Notes under the pieces: generated by a model
What the model saw: the letters and a program-made list of their open reading frames with translations, nothing else
What the model was told of the DNA's origin: nothing
Database searches by the model: none
DNA from: Myxococcales bacterium
GTDB lineage: Bacteria; Myxococcota_A; Polyangia; Polyangiales; Houyiibacteriaceae
Direction of reading: 5' to 3'
DNA length: 64,000 bases
Assembly (NCBI GenBank): GCA_019637115.1
Contig: JAHBWH010000002.1
Coordinates: forward strand, 1-64,000
Position numbers and translations under genes: made by a program
In this document: one piece after another, positions 1-7,311 of the stretch
Layout of the letters: the number at the start of each line of letters is the position of its first letter
Position numbering within the stretch: position 1 is the stretch's first letter

Positions 1-123
1 AGGTGGCGACGTCCCGTGTCGAGCGTGCGGCGGTCTTCCGGATCGGCGGCTGGGCTTGCCCGCTCCGCGCTGAGGCGCTGCGCTTCACAGGCGGGTCGAC
101 AGGCCGTCGGGTGGGCGGCGCAG

Positions 124-207
124 ACTCCGACGCGGACTCGGACACCGACGCGGACCCGGACACCGACGCGCGCCCGCACGCGGACCGGACGCGGACCCGG
201 ACGGTCG
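124..207. repeat. Degenerate GC-rich hexamer/dodecamer repeat
   Basis: The stretch is built from irregular copies of units such as GACGCGGAC and GACACCGACGCG. It lies downstream of the MlaC-like gene, and I see no convincing gene in positions 1-254. The same word family recurs near 1151, 3431 and 43661 in this window, which suggests local slippage or expansion of a favoured hexamer, not a functional site. Confidence 0.6.
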
Positions 208-254
208 CAGATACGGGCTCGTCCGGAGCAGGGCGGCCGCAGGGCCGCGAGGCG

Positions 255-854
255 TCAGCCGGTGCTGCCCTCGGCGAGGCGGCTGCGCATGCGCTCCATC
301 AGCCCGCTCCAGCCCTCGCGCCGGAGGATTCGGTCGAATTGCCGACGGTAATTGTCGACCATCGAGAGGCCCGCGTCCACGGTGAGGTCTACGACCTTCC
401 ACGTGTTGCCGCGTCGTTGGACGAGGTAGTCGATCGAGACCGCGGGGGCGCGGCGGTTGTCGCGGTCGCGGGCCTCCGTCTGAACGAGCACATCGTCACC
501 GCGCGCCTCGGTGTTCTGGTAGCGGACGTCGTAGCTCACGGTCCGCTGCAGGTTGTCGCGGTAGCTACGCTCGACGAGCTGGCGGAGGATGGCCACGAAC
601 TCGCTCCGCTCGGCCTCGCTGCGCTCGCCCCAATGGTTCGCCAGAGAACGGCGCGAGAGCTCCTCGTAGTCGAGCAGATCGCCGAGCATGCGGGTGAGCT
701 CGTCGTCGCGCGAGGCGCTCTGAGGACGGCGCAGCAGCCGCATCACGGCCTCGTTTCGCTGCTGCAGGAAGCGCTGTGCCTCGCTCGGCTGCGCGCGCAC
801 GATCGCGGGAGCGAGGAGACAGAGGGCAAGGAGAGCGGGGAGGAGTCGTCGCAT
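255..854 (-). CDS. MlaC/Ttg2D-like phospholipid-transport periplasmic protein
   Basis: This 199-residue protein resembles the MlaC/Tgt2 family of soluble periplasmic carriers that move phospholipids between outer and inner membranes. Residues 1-21 (MRRLLPALLALCLLAPAIVRA) look like a Sec signal peptide with a signal peptidase I site. The mature part has the family layout: a helical N-terminal half with the LLDYEELSRRSL region, then a beta-rich part with VSIDYLVQRRGNTWKVVDL, and a C-terminal helix around YRRQFDRILRREG. The ATG at 854 was chosen because the signal peptide begins there; reading further upstream gives a low-complexity arginine-rich extension. No other mla gene is visible, so its transporter partners must lie elsewhere or left of the window. 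The Shine-Dalgarno is weak. Confidence 0.8.
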   Translation of the reverse strand: MRRLLPALLALCLLAPAIVRAQPSEAQRFLQQRNEAVMRLLRRPQSASRDDELTRMLGDLLDYEELSRRSLANHWGERSEAERSEFVAILRQLVERSYRDNLQRTVSYDVRYQNTEARGDDVLVQTEARDRDNRRAPAVSIDYLVQRRGNTWKVVDLTVDAGLSMVDNYRRQFDRILRREGWSGLMERMRSRLAEGSTG

Positions 855-1150
855 CGAGGATCCGTCGTTTCGCCGCCCCGAGCTCGGGCGCGGTCGCTGC
901 TGCTCGGACGTCGCGGAGGGGCAGCGTATTCGGCTTCGAGGTCGCCGCCAGTCGAAGCACCGACTGGCCTCACGAGCCCCCACACTATCGCGAACACGAC
1001 TCGCGACACGACCGGGCCCCTCATCGGTCGCGGTCAGCCCTGATCGCGGTCCTTGGACCCGCTCCCCGACGCGGTCGTCGATCTCGTCCGGAGAGACGAA
1101 ACCTCGACGGGCGCCTCGGTCGCCCACGTAGACGATCTCGGACACGTCCT

Positions 1151-1332
1151 CGGACGCGGTCCTCAGACGCGGTCATCGGACGCGGTCCTCGGACGCGGTC
1201 ATCGGACGCGGTCATCGGACGCGGTCATCGGACGCGGTCATCGGACGCGGTCATCGGACGCGGTCATCGGACGCGGTCATCGGACGCGGTCCTCGGACGC
1301 GGTCCTCGGACGCGGTCCTCGGACGCGGACCC
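1151..1332. repeat. 13-bp tandem repeat array
   Basis: Thirteen head-to-tail units of CGGACGCGGTC(A/C)T run from 1151 to 1319 with almost no divergence; a partial unit follows. Seven consecutive units (1190-1280) are identical. A 13-bp period cannot keep a reading frame, so the array is not coding. It sits in the 535-bp gap 855-1389 between two leftward genes, and I see nothing else in that gap. There are no spacers, so this is not a CRISPR array. Confidence 0.95.
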
Positions 1333-1389
1333 GGTCATGGGACCGGGCCCTCGAACCTGGAGGACCCAGCCCGATGACGGACGCGGTGC

Positions 1390-2976
1390 TCAGCCGCAGC
1401 TCGCGGGCTGGAACCCGCTGCACATGCGCGCCTCGTCGGTGCTCTGGTTCAGGCACCCCTGCCCCGGGCACCAGCCGCAGAAGCCGTTGCGAACGCAGCT
1501 GTCGCAGCTGGTCAGGCCGCTGCAGTCCGTGCAGCTGCTGGGCGAGTCGAGCCAGCCCGTACCGCACTCGGCGCGGCGGGTGTCGCTCATACACGCGCCG
1601 GACGCTCGGCAGAAGCCGCAGCCCTCGACGCGATTGCACTCCGCGCAGGTCGAGTGCGTGCTGCACGGATCGGCGACCTCGCCGTCCGTCGGGGTCCCGC
1701 CGTCACCGGGAACGCCCGCGTCGTTGCCGTTCGTCACGCCGCTGTCCTCGACGCCGCCGTCGTTGCACCACGGGAAGGTGCCGTCGCCGCTCCAGATCTC
1801 GCCGCTGAAGAGGTCGAGGTCGAAGTTCACCTCGACGAGCGAGATGTCGAAGACCGGCACCTCGACCTTCGGCGCGAGCGCCGCCGTCAGGCCGCCGGTC
1901 ACCGTGCCCTCCCACGTGCAGTACGTAGCGGTCAGCTCACCCTCGACCCAGGGACGAAGGGCGATCTGCGGACCAGCGGTGTCGTAGAACTTCAAGAGAT
2001 AGGAGATGCCCGGCTGGAACTTCGCCGTGACGGTCGCCGTCCCCGGCTCGGTCAGATCGAGGCTCGCGCTGCCGAAGCGGCTCGCGGTCCCGATGGGGCT
2101 CCACCCCGCGTCCTGCATGTACGACACGCCCGTTCGGAACCCGAAGCCCCCCTCGGCGTTCGCCGTGACCTGCCCGGCAGAGACGCTCGCGCCGACCTCC
2201 AGCTTCACCTCGGCCTGGATGGTGTGCGTGATCACGACGGGAACCCAGCCCACGAGGAACCAGTTCGAGAACTCGCGGCTCGGGAGGCGCTCGGCCGGGA
2301 TCTCGAACTCGCAGTTGACGCCGATGCCCGCGCCGCCGACGACCTCGACCGAGACCTTCACGTCGCCGCCGAGCTCGACGCGCATCGTCCGGCCGCGGCG
2401 ACGGAAGATGTCGATCTCCGCGTCGAAGGTGGGGCTGAGGTCGACCTTCACCTCGAGGTTGCTGCCCGGCGCGATGCCGCAATGCTCGCTGATCGGCAGA
2501 TCGTCGATGAGGTTGAAGCTGCCGCCGAGGGCGTCGGTCCGCGCGCCCACGCGGCCGGTCTCGACCCACGACCCCCGCGCCGGCTCGAAGCGCGCGCGAA
2601 AGTGCACGTCCTCGAAGAGGTCGACGAGGTAGGCGTGCTCGGTGGTCAGCTCGAAGCGCGTCGGGGACTGCTCGGTCACGGAGAGGACGCGGCGCAGGTA
2701 GCCCCCCTCCTCGACGCCCGCGACGACCGCGCCCTCGCCGGGCACGCTCGCGCCGGGCGAGTCGTAGGTGAAGACCAACCGACTCGGGAAGACCTCGACG
2801 CCGACCAAGCGCGAGTCGCGCGACGGGATCACCGCCTCGGGCGTGAGCACCGGCTCTCGGAAGACCTCGATGATGCTCTCGTCCGAGGGCGTCGGCGCCG
2901 CCGGCGGGTCGTCGCTCTTACAAGCCGACAGCCCGAAGGCCGACAGCACCAGAACCAGGAGCGCTCGCTTCTGCAT
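1390..2976 (-). CDS. Lipoprotein with C-terminal cysteine-rich (PSI-like) modules
   Basis: This 528-residue predicted lipoprotein has a signal sequence with a lipobox ending in LSAC (residues 1-19) followed by a Pro/Asp-rich spacer. The central 350 residues are beta-rich and not assignable to a family I recognise. The last 90 residues hold regularly spaced cysteines in patterns such as CAECNRVEGCGFC and CDSCVRNGFCGWC, resembling PSI/plexin-type cysteine modules. The start at 2976 is supported by a strong Shine-Dalgarno (GGGAGGAAGAG) just upstream. A paralogue with the same architecture lies at 18902-20506, so this is a small family in the genome. The function is unknown; attachment to the outer membrane and extracellular binding are inferences. 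Confidence 0.75.
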   Translation of the reverse strand: MQKRALLVLVLSAFGLSACKSDDPPAAPTPSDESIIEVFREPVLTPEAVIPSRDSRLVGVEVFPSRLVFTYDSPGASVPGEGAVVAGVEEGGYLRRVLSVTEQSPTRFELTTEHAYLVDLFEDVHFRARFEPARGSWVETGRVGARTDALGGSFNLIDDLPISEHCGIAPGSNLEVKVDLSPTFDAEIDIFRRRGRTMRVELGGDVKVSVEVVGGAGIGVNCEFEIPAERLPSREFSNWFLVGWVPVVITHTIQAEVKLEVGASVSAGQVTANAEGGFGFRTGVSYMQDAGWSPIGTASRFGSASLDLTEPGTATVTAKFQPGISYLLKFYDTAGPQIALRPWVEGELTATYCTWEGTVTGGLTAALAPKVEVPVFDISLVEVNFDLDLFSGEIWSGDGTFPWCNDGGVEDSGVTNGNDAGVPGDGGTPTDGEVADPCSTHSTCAECNRVEGCGFCRASGACMSDTRRAECGTGWLDSPSSCTDCSGLTSCDSCVRNGFCGWCPGQGCLNQSTDEARMCSGFQPASCG

Positions 2977-3103
2977 TCTCTTCCTCCCGCGCTCGTCGCG
3001 CCCACCAAGAGGCGGAACGGGGCAGAACGGCCCCGAGCGACGACGATCCCATTCCCGACTTATCCCGACGTCCCGAACCCGCGAGCGAACGCCCGCCGCC
3101 ACC

Positions 3104-3295
3104 TCAATCGCCGAGGTGGTTGATCTGCGTCGTCGAATCACGGACGTGGTACTCGACGGACTCGCCGAACTGCTTCCACGCCACGATCGCGATGACGGCG
3201 ATGAGCACCAGAATGATGATGTACTCGACGGTGCTCAGCCCCGCCTCGTCCGTCACCAAATCCGGGCGCGCATTGCGAACCATGCTCACGAGCAT
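3104..3295 (-). CDS. Flp-type (Tad) pilin, short orphan copy
   Basis: A 63-residue protein with the hallmarks of Flp pilins: a short basic leader, a prepilin-peptidase site between Gly and LSTVEY, the Glu5-Tyr6 pair of the mature protein, and a long hydrophobic helix (IIILVLIAVIAIVAW). Flp subunits are assembled by the Tad secretion machinery into adhesive pili. No tad/cpa assembly genes are present here, so it must be served by a locus elsewhere. Two starts are possible (3295 or 3283), giving 63 or 59 residues; neither has a good Shine-Dalgarno. It is transcribed leftward, divergent from the NADH dehydrogenase gene. Confidence 0.8.
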   Translation of the reverse strand: MLVSMVRNARPDLVTDEAGLSTVEYIIILVLIAVIAIVAWKQFGESVEYHVRDSTTQINHLGD

Positions 3296-3430
3296 ATACG
3301 GGGGGGACCCAGAGTTCCAGGCCGACATCGCTCCATTTGTGCCAGTTTCGTCTCGAACAGGCCGTCCCAGCGACCGGATTGATGCCTGACGGGGCAGGCG
3401 GAGACGGGGCGGAGGTCGGGGGCCGTGACC

Positions 3431-3484
3431 CGCACGCGAACGCGGACGCGGACACGGGCGCGGACGCGGAACCCGGACGTGGAC
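3431..3484. repeat. GC-rich hexamer repeat between divergent genes
   Basis: Irregular copies of GCGGAC/ACGCGGAC fill the gap between the Flp pilin and the NADH dehydrogenase gene, matching the sequence family at 124-207 and 1151-1332. The repeat is close to where both promoters must lie. Confidence 0.6.
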
Positions 3485-3576
3485 ATCCGCGGCAGCGCTG
3501 TCGGCTCGACGCTCGGACACATCCGTGGTGTCTTGCCCGGGGCGCTCGGGACGTAGGCGCACGGCAGGGAGGCGAG

Positions 3577-4914
3577 ATGGCGACCCGTGACGTGGTGATC
3601 ATCGGAGGCGGCTTCGGGGGCCTGGAGGCTGCGAAGTCACTCGACGGCGTGGACGCCCGCGTGACGCTCGTCGACCGCGAGAACCACCACCTCTTTCAGC
3701 CGCTGCTCTACCAGGTGGCCACCGCGAGCCTCGCGCCGGGCTCGATCGCGATGCCGATCCGGAGCGTCCTCGCGCGGCAGAAGAACGCCTCCGTGATCCT
3801 CGGAGAGGTCGTCGGCGCCGACCTCGACGCGAGGCGGGTGACGCTCCGCGACGGCACCGAGCTCCGTTACGACTGGCTCATCGTCGCCTGCGGGGCGCAG
3901 ACCAGCTACTTCGGCCACGACGAGTGGGCCGCGCACGCGCCCGGGCTCAAGGATCTGCGGGACGCGATCCGCATCCGCGAGCGTGTGCTCCTCTGCTTCG
4001 AGGCCGCCGAGCGCGCCCGAGACGAAGCCGAGCGCAAGCGGCTGCTCACCTTCGTCGTCGTCGGCGGTGGCCCGACCGGCGTGGAGATGGCGGGCGCGAT
4101 CAGCGAGCTCGGCCGCCAGGTGCTGGCGGGCGACTTTCGGAACATCGCTCCAACCGACGTGAGGGTGATGCTCGTCGAGCTCGCGGATCGTGTGCTCACC
4201 CCGTTCGAGCCGGACCTCAGCGCCGCCGCGGCGCGACAGCTCCGCGAGCTGGACGTCGAGCTCCGCTTCGGCACCCGGATCACGCACGTCGAACGCGGCG
4301 CGGTGCTCCTCGAGGACAGCCGCGGGAGCGAGCGGATCGAGACCGAGGTCGTCGTCTGGGGCGCGGGCGTCGAGCCGGCTTCGCTCGCGCGCGCGCTCGA
4401 CGTCCCGCACGACCGACGAGGCCGCGTCCGCGTCGACGCGAGCTGCGCCGTGCTCGGACGGCCCGAGGTCTTCGCGATCGGCGACGTCGCGGGGTTCATC
4501 CCCGAGGGGAGCGAGGAGGCGTTGCCCGGCGTCGCACCAGTCGCGCTTCAACAAGGCAGGTTCGTCGCCGAGCAGATCCGCCGAGACCTGCGCCGCCTCC
4601 CTCGCAAGACGTTCCGCTACCGCGACAAGGGCATCATGGCGACGATCGGTCGCTCACGCGCCGTCGTCCAGGGCAGCGTGAAGCTCACGGGCCTGCTCGC
4701 ATGGCTCGCGTGGTGCTTCGTCCACGTGCTCTACCTGATCGGCTTCCGAAACCGCTTCATCGTGATGTTCAACTGGTTCTGGTCGTACGTGACCTTCAAG
4801 CGCGGAGCGCGCCTCATCACCGCGCGGCCGGGCACGGACGGCCACCCTACCCCGATGCCCCCGACGCCCCCGACGCCGCGCGCCAGCGAGGACCCCGCGG
4901 CCCCTCCGGCGTGA
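3577..4914 (+). CDS. ndh: Type II NADH dehydrogenase (NDH-2 family)
   Basis: This 445-residue flavoprotein of the NDH-2 family transfers electrons from NADH to quinone without pumping protons, at the inner face of the membrane. An FAD-binding Rossmann motif (VVIIGGGFGGLEAAKSL) lies at residues 5-21, and the NADH-binding motif (VVVGGGPTGVEMAG) lies near residue 160. The AIGDVAG motif that closes the FAD site is near residue 306. The C-terminus carries the aromatic amphipathic segment typical of NDH-2 membrane anchoring (LAWLAWCFVHVLYLIGF). The ATG at 3577 follows a good Shine-Dalgarno (GGGAGGCGAG); upstream in-frame codons run through the GCGGAC repeat and are unlikely to be translated. Length and motifs are normal for the family. 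Confidence 0.93.
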   Translation: MATRDVVIIGGGFGGLEAAKSLDGVDARVTLVDRENHHLFQPLLYQVATASLAPGSIAMPIRSVLARQKNASVILGEVVGADLDARRVTLRDGTELRYDWLIVACGAQTSYFGHDEWAAHAPGLKDLRDAIRIRERVLLCFEAAERARDEAERKRLLTFVVVGGGPTGVEMAGAISELGRQVLAGDFRNIAPTDVRVMLVELADRVLTPFEPDLSAAAARQLRELDVELRFGTRITHVERGAVLLEDSRGSERIETEVVVWGAGVEPASLARALDVPHDRRGRVRVDASCAVLGRPEVFAIGDVAGFIPEGSEEALPGVAPVALQQGRFVAEQIRRDLRRLPRKTFRYRDKGIMATIGRSRAVVQGSVKLTGLLAWLAWCFVHVLYLIGFRNRFIVMFNWFWSYVTFKRGARLITARPGTDGHPTPMPPTPPTPRASEDPAAPPA

Positions 4915-5013
4915 GACTCGAGCACCGCGCGTGCCACCCCAAGTCGCTCCGGGAGCTCGACGCGGACATCTCGCTCGCCGACCCGCTCGAACAGGCGCGG
5001 CGGGCGAACGAGA

Positions 5014-5049
5014 ACGGGGGACCGGCTCCTCGCGTCGCCGATCCCCCGT
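5014..5049 (-). terminator. Hairpin downstream of tRNA-Leu
   Basis: An 8-bp perfect inverted repeat (ACGGGGGA / TCCCCCGT) is separated by about 20 nt. Read leftward it lies 25 nt after the tRNA 3' end and is followed by TTCTCGTT. It could also serve the rightward NADH dehydrogenase transcript. Confidence 0.5.
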
Positions 5050-5074
5050 GTCACGCGGCCCATTCGCCGCTCCG

Positions 5075-5160
<86 letters not shown>

Positions 5161-5173
5161 GTAGGGAGGCGCA

Positions 5174-5201
5174 CATGTAGCGCCTAAAGGTGCGGTTGCA
5201 A
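5174..5201 (-). promoter_or_regulatory. Promoter of tRNA-Leu
   Basis: Read leftward, TTGCAA (5201-5196) is followed after 16 nt by TACATG (5179-5174). This ends 13 nt before the tRNA 5' end, so transcription would start 6-8 nt before the mature tRNA. The -10 sits in the word GCTACATG, close to the GCTA(T/C)GCT words found before several protein genes here. Confidence 0.65.
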
Positions 5202-5282
5202 AGAGGTTCGTGAGCGCGTCGCGCCTGCCGTGGGCGAAGTCGGGACGAGGGGCCCACACGGCGACGCAGAGCAGGGCCGGAC

Positions 5283-5416
5283 CCTGTGCACAGGCAGGAT
5301 GCCTCTGCCTGTGCACAGGCAGGGCCGGACCATGGGCACAGGCAGGGCCGAGCCTGTGCACAGGCAGAGGCAGGTCCTGACTGCAGGGGCAGGGGCATGG
5401 GCATGGGCACAGGTAC
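5283..5416. repeat. Patch of CTGTGCACAG palindromic repeats
   Basis: Five irregular copies of a unit like GCCTGTGCACAGGCAGGG occur at about 5283, 5307, 5331, 5352 and 5402. Three hold the perfect palindrome CCTGTGCACAGG and two are half-copies with ATGGGCACAGG. The patch lies in the non-coding gap between the tRNA and the ketoacyl synthase gene. No gene is visible in 5202-5496. Confidence 0.85.
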
Positions 5417-5496
5417 GGCTCACGGACCGAGGCACTCCGTGTGAGGTGCATCGCGCCCTTCGGAAGGCCCCCCCTTTGCCGGCGCCCGGATCCAGG

Positions 5497-5677
5497 CTAG
5501 TGGTGCTCGGCGGATTTGGCGATACCGTACCGGCGAGGATTCGGCGTCGCTCGGCGGTCCGAATCGACGAAGGACATGCAGAGCATATTCGAGGAGATAG
5601 GCCGAAGGCCGGTCGGGCCGCCGAGCGGCGCCGAGGACCGGCGCAAACGGTTCGTCAAATCCGCCGAGCACCACTAG
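5497..5677. mobile_element. MITE-like element with 22-bp perfect terminal inverted repeats
   Basis: A 181-bp segment begins with CTAGTGGTGCTCGGCGGA (5497 on) and ends with the exact reverse complement, with 22 of 22 positions matching (5497-5518 versus 5656-5677). Complementarity continues imperfectly inward, so the whole unit could fold as a long hairpin. It has no coding capacity. The trinucleotide AGG flanks both ends, and the termini themselves read CTAG, so either could mark a target duplication. The right end directly precedes the Shine-Dalgarno of the ketoacyl synthase gene. Confidence 0.7.
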
Positions 5678-5688
5678 AGGCAATTCCC

Positions 5689-6747
5689 GTGATCCGATCC
5701 ACCATCCTAGGCCTGGGCTCGTACGTGCCCGATCGCATCGTCACCAACGAGGAGATCCCCTTCCTCGACGACCAGCACGTCCGCCAGACGGAGCAGCAGA
5801 CGCAGACGAACGACGAGTGGATCCGCGCGCGCTCGGGGATCGAGGCGCGGCGCTACGTGCCGAACGACGGCGAGTGGCCGACGAGCCGCCTCGGGCAGAT
5901 CGCCGCAGAGCGCGCCCTCGCGGACGCGGGCGTCGACGCGAAGGAGGTCGACTGCATCATCTTCGCGACACTCTCGCCCGACATCCACTTCCCGGGCACG
6001 GCCTGCTTCCTGCAGACCCGGCTCGGGATCTCCGGCGAGAATGGGTGCGCCTGCTACGACATCCGGCAGCAGTGCAGCGGCTTCCTCTACGGCCTGCAGA
6101 TGGCCGACGCGTTCATCCGCACCGGGATGTACCGCCGCATCCTGCTCGTGGGCGCCGAGGTCCACAGCCACTCGCTCGACTACACGACGCGCGGGCGCGA
6201 CGTGATGGTGCTCTTCGGCGACGGCGCGGGCGCGGTCGTCCTCGGGCCGGAGGAGAACGACGATCCGACGTCGGGCGTGGTGTACACGAGCGTCGGCGCC
6301 GACGGCTCGGGCGCGATGGACCTCTACCTGAAGGTCTTCGAGATCGCGAAGGCGCCCTTCGTCCAATACGACTGGAAGAACCGCGACGAGAACTCGATCA
6401 TGTACCCGCAGATGAACGGCAAGCGGGTCTTCCTGCACGCCGTGCGCAGCATGGTCGTCGCCACGAAGAAGGCGCTCGCGACGACCGGCCTGACGTGGGA
6501 GGACATCGACTGGTTCGTCCCGCACCAAGCCAACCTGCGGATCAACGAGGCCGTCGCGCAATACGCCGAGATCCCGGCGGAGAAGGCGCTCAACAGCATC
6601 ATGTTCTACGGCAACACCACCGCCGCGACCGTGCCGTTGACCATCGACCACTGGCGCCAGGCGGGCAAGGTGAAGAAGGGCGACCTCATCCTCTCGGCCG
6701 TCTTCGGCGCGGGGTACACCTTCGGCGCAGGCATCTTCCGAGTGTGA
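5689..6747 (+). CDS. 3-oxoacyl-ACP synthase III (FabH-like, KAS III)
   Basis: A 352-residue thiolase-fold condensing enzyme. The catalytic triad of KAS III is complete: Cys129 in QQCSGF, His279 in FVPHQAN and Asn309 in FYGNTTAA. The FGDGAGAVVL segment typical of the family is near residue 176. Such enzymes start fatty-acid or related acyl chains by condensing an acyl-CoA with malonyl-ACP in the cytoplasm. An insert rich in Gln (residues 30-40) is unusual compared with housekeeping FabH, so a specialised chain-initiation or OleA-like role cannot be excluded. The GTG start at 5689 follows AGAGG by 8 nt, and this Shine-Dalgarno overlaps the edge of the inverted-repeat element. No other fatty-acid genes are adjacent, although an acyl carrier protein lies at 28278. 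Confidence 0.85.
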   Translation: MIRSTILGLGSYVPDRIVTNEEIPFLDDQHVRQTEQQTQTNDEWIRARSGIEARRYVPNDGEWPTSRLGQIAAERALADAGVDAKEVDCIIFATLSPDIHFPGTACFLQTRLGISGENGCACYDIRQQCSGFLYGLQMADAFIRTGMYRRILLVGAEVHSHSLDYTTRGRDVMVLFGDGAGAVVLGPEENDDPTSGVVYTSVGADGSGAMDLYLKVFEIAKAPFVQYDWKNRDENSIMYPQMNGKRVFLHAVRSMVVATKKALATTGLTWEDIDWFVPHQANLRINEAVAQYAEIPAEKALNSIMFYGNTTAATVPLTIDHWRQAGKVKKGDLILSAVFGAGYTFGAGIFRV

Positions 6748-6835
6748 AGCCAGGGCAGGGGCTCCTGCCCCACCGCTGCCCCTCCCCACCGCTGGCCGTC
6801 GGCCCACCCCCACCACCGGGCTTGGGTTGTGACGG

Positions 6836-7249
6836 ATGTTCGTGCAACATCGCCCGATGGGGTCTTTCACGGTCGACAGCGAGGCCTGGCCGCTCGTCCG
6901 CGTCACCTACGTCGGCGCGGTCGACGACGCCGCGTTCGAACGCTACCTCGACGAGCAAGCGGCGCTCCTCGACCGGCGCGCTCCTTACGTCATCCTCTTC
7001 GACGCGCGCCGATCCGGGATGCCGAGCGCGAAGCAGCGCCAGCGCATGGCGGAGTACATGCGGGACCGCAACGCGGAGATCGCGCGATACTGCAAGAAGG
7101 GTGTCTTCGTCATCTCGAGCCCGCTCATCCGAGGAGCCCTCACCGCGATCCTCTGGCTGCAGCCCCTCCCCTTCCCCCACGACGTCGTGGCGACCCTGGA
7201 CGAGGCGGAGCGCATCCTGGCGGTGGAGCGCGAGCGCCTGAGCGCTTGA
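6836..7249 (+). CDS. Small STAS/SpoIIAA-like protein of unknown function
   Basis: A 137-residue soluble protein. The alternation of strands and helices (VRVTYVGAVDDAAFERYLDE, then YVILFDARRSGMPSAKQRQR, then GVFVISSPLIRGALTAIL) resembles the STAS-like fold of proteins that sense or bind small ligands or partners, but I cannot name a family with certainty. There is no signal peptide. The start could be 6836 or the ATG at 6857 (MGSFTVDSEA). It lies 88 nt after the ketoacyl synthase gene and 62 nt before the phosphatase gene, on the same strand; the phosphatase appears to have its own promoter. Confidence 0.65.
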   Translation: MFVQHRPMGSFTVDSEAWPLVRVTYVGAVDDAAFERYLDEQAALLDRRAPYVILFDARRSGMPSAKQRQRMAEYMRDRNAEIARYCKKGVFVISSPLIRGALTAILWLQPLPFPHDVVATLDEAERILAVERERLSA

Positions 7250-7296
7250 TCCTCGGGGTCCACCGGACGAGCGCATGCGATCCCCCCGAGGGGCGC

Positions 7297-7302
7297 TATG
7301 CT
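7297..7302 (+). promoter_or_regulatory. Putative -10 element of a near-leaderless promoter (ppx/gppA-like gene)
   Basis: TATGCT inside GCTATGCT ends 9 nt before the GTG start at 7312, where no Shine-Dalgarno is present. If it is a -10 box, transcription would begin within 1-3 nt of the start codon. Confidence 0.45.
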
Positions 7303-7311
7303 CACGCCCCA

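Noticed and set aside
3-1043. 346-residue plus-strand open frame over the MlaC-like gene
   Set aside because: The reverse strand encodes a coherent signal peptide and MlaC fold; the plus frame is repetitive Asp/Ala/Arg sequence.
1151-1332. CRISPR-like regular repeats
   Set aside because: The units are directly adjacent with no spacers and are only 13 bp long; no cas genes are present.
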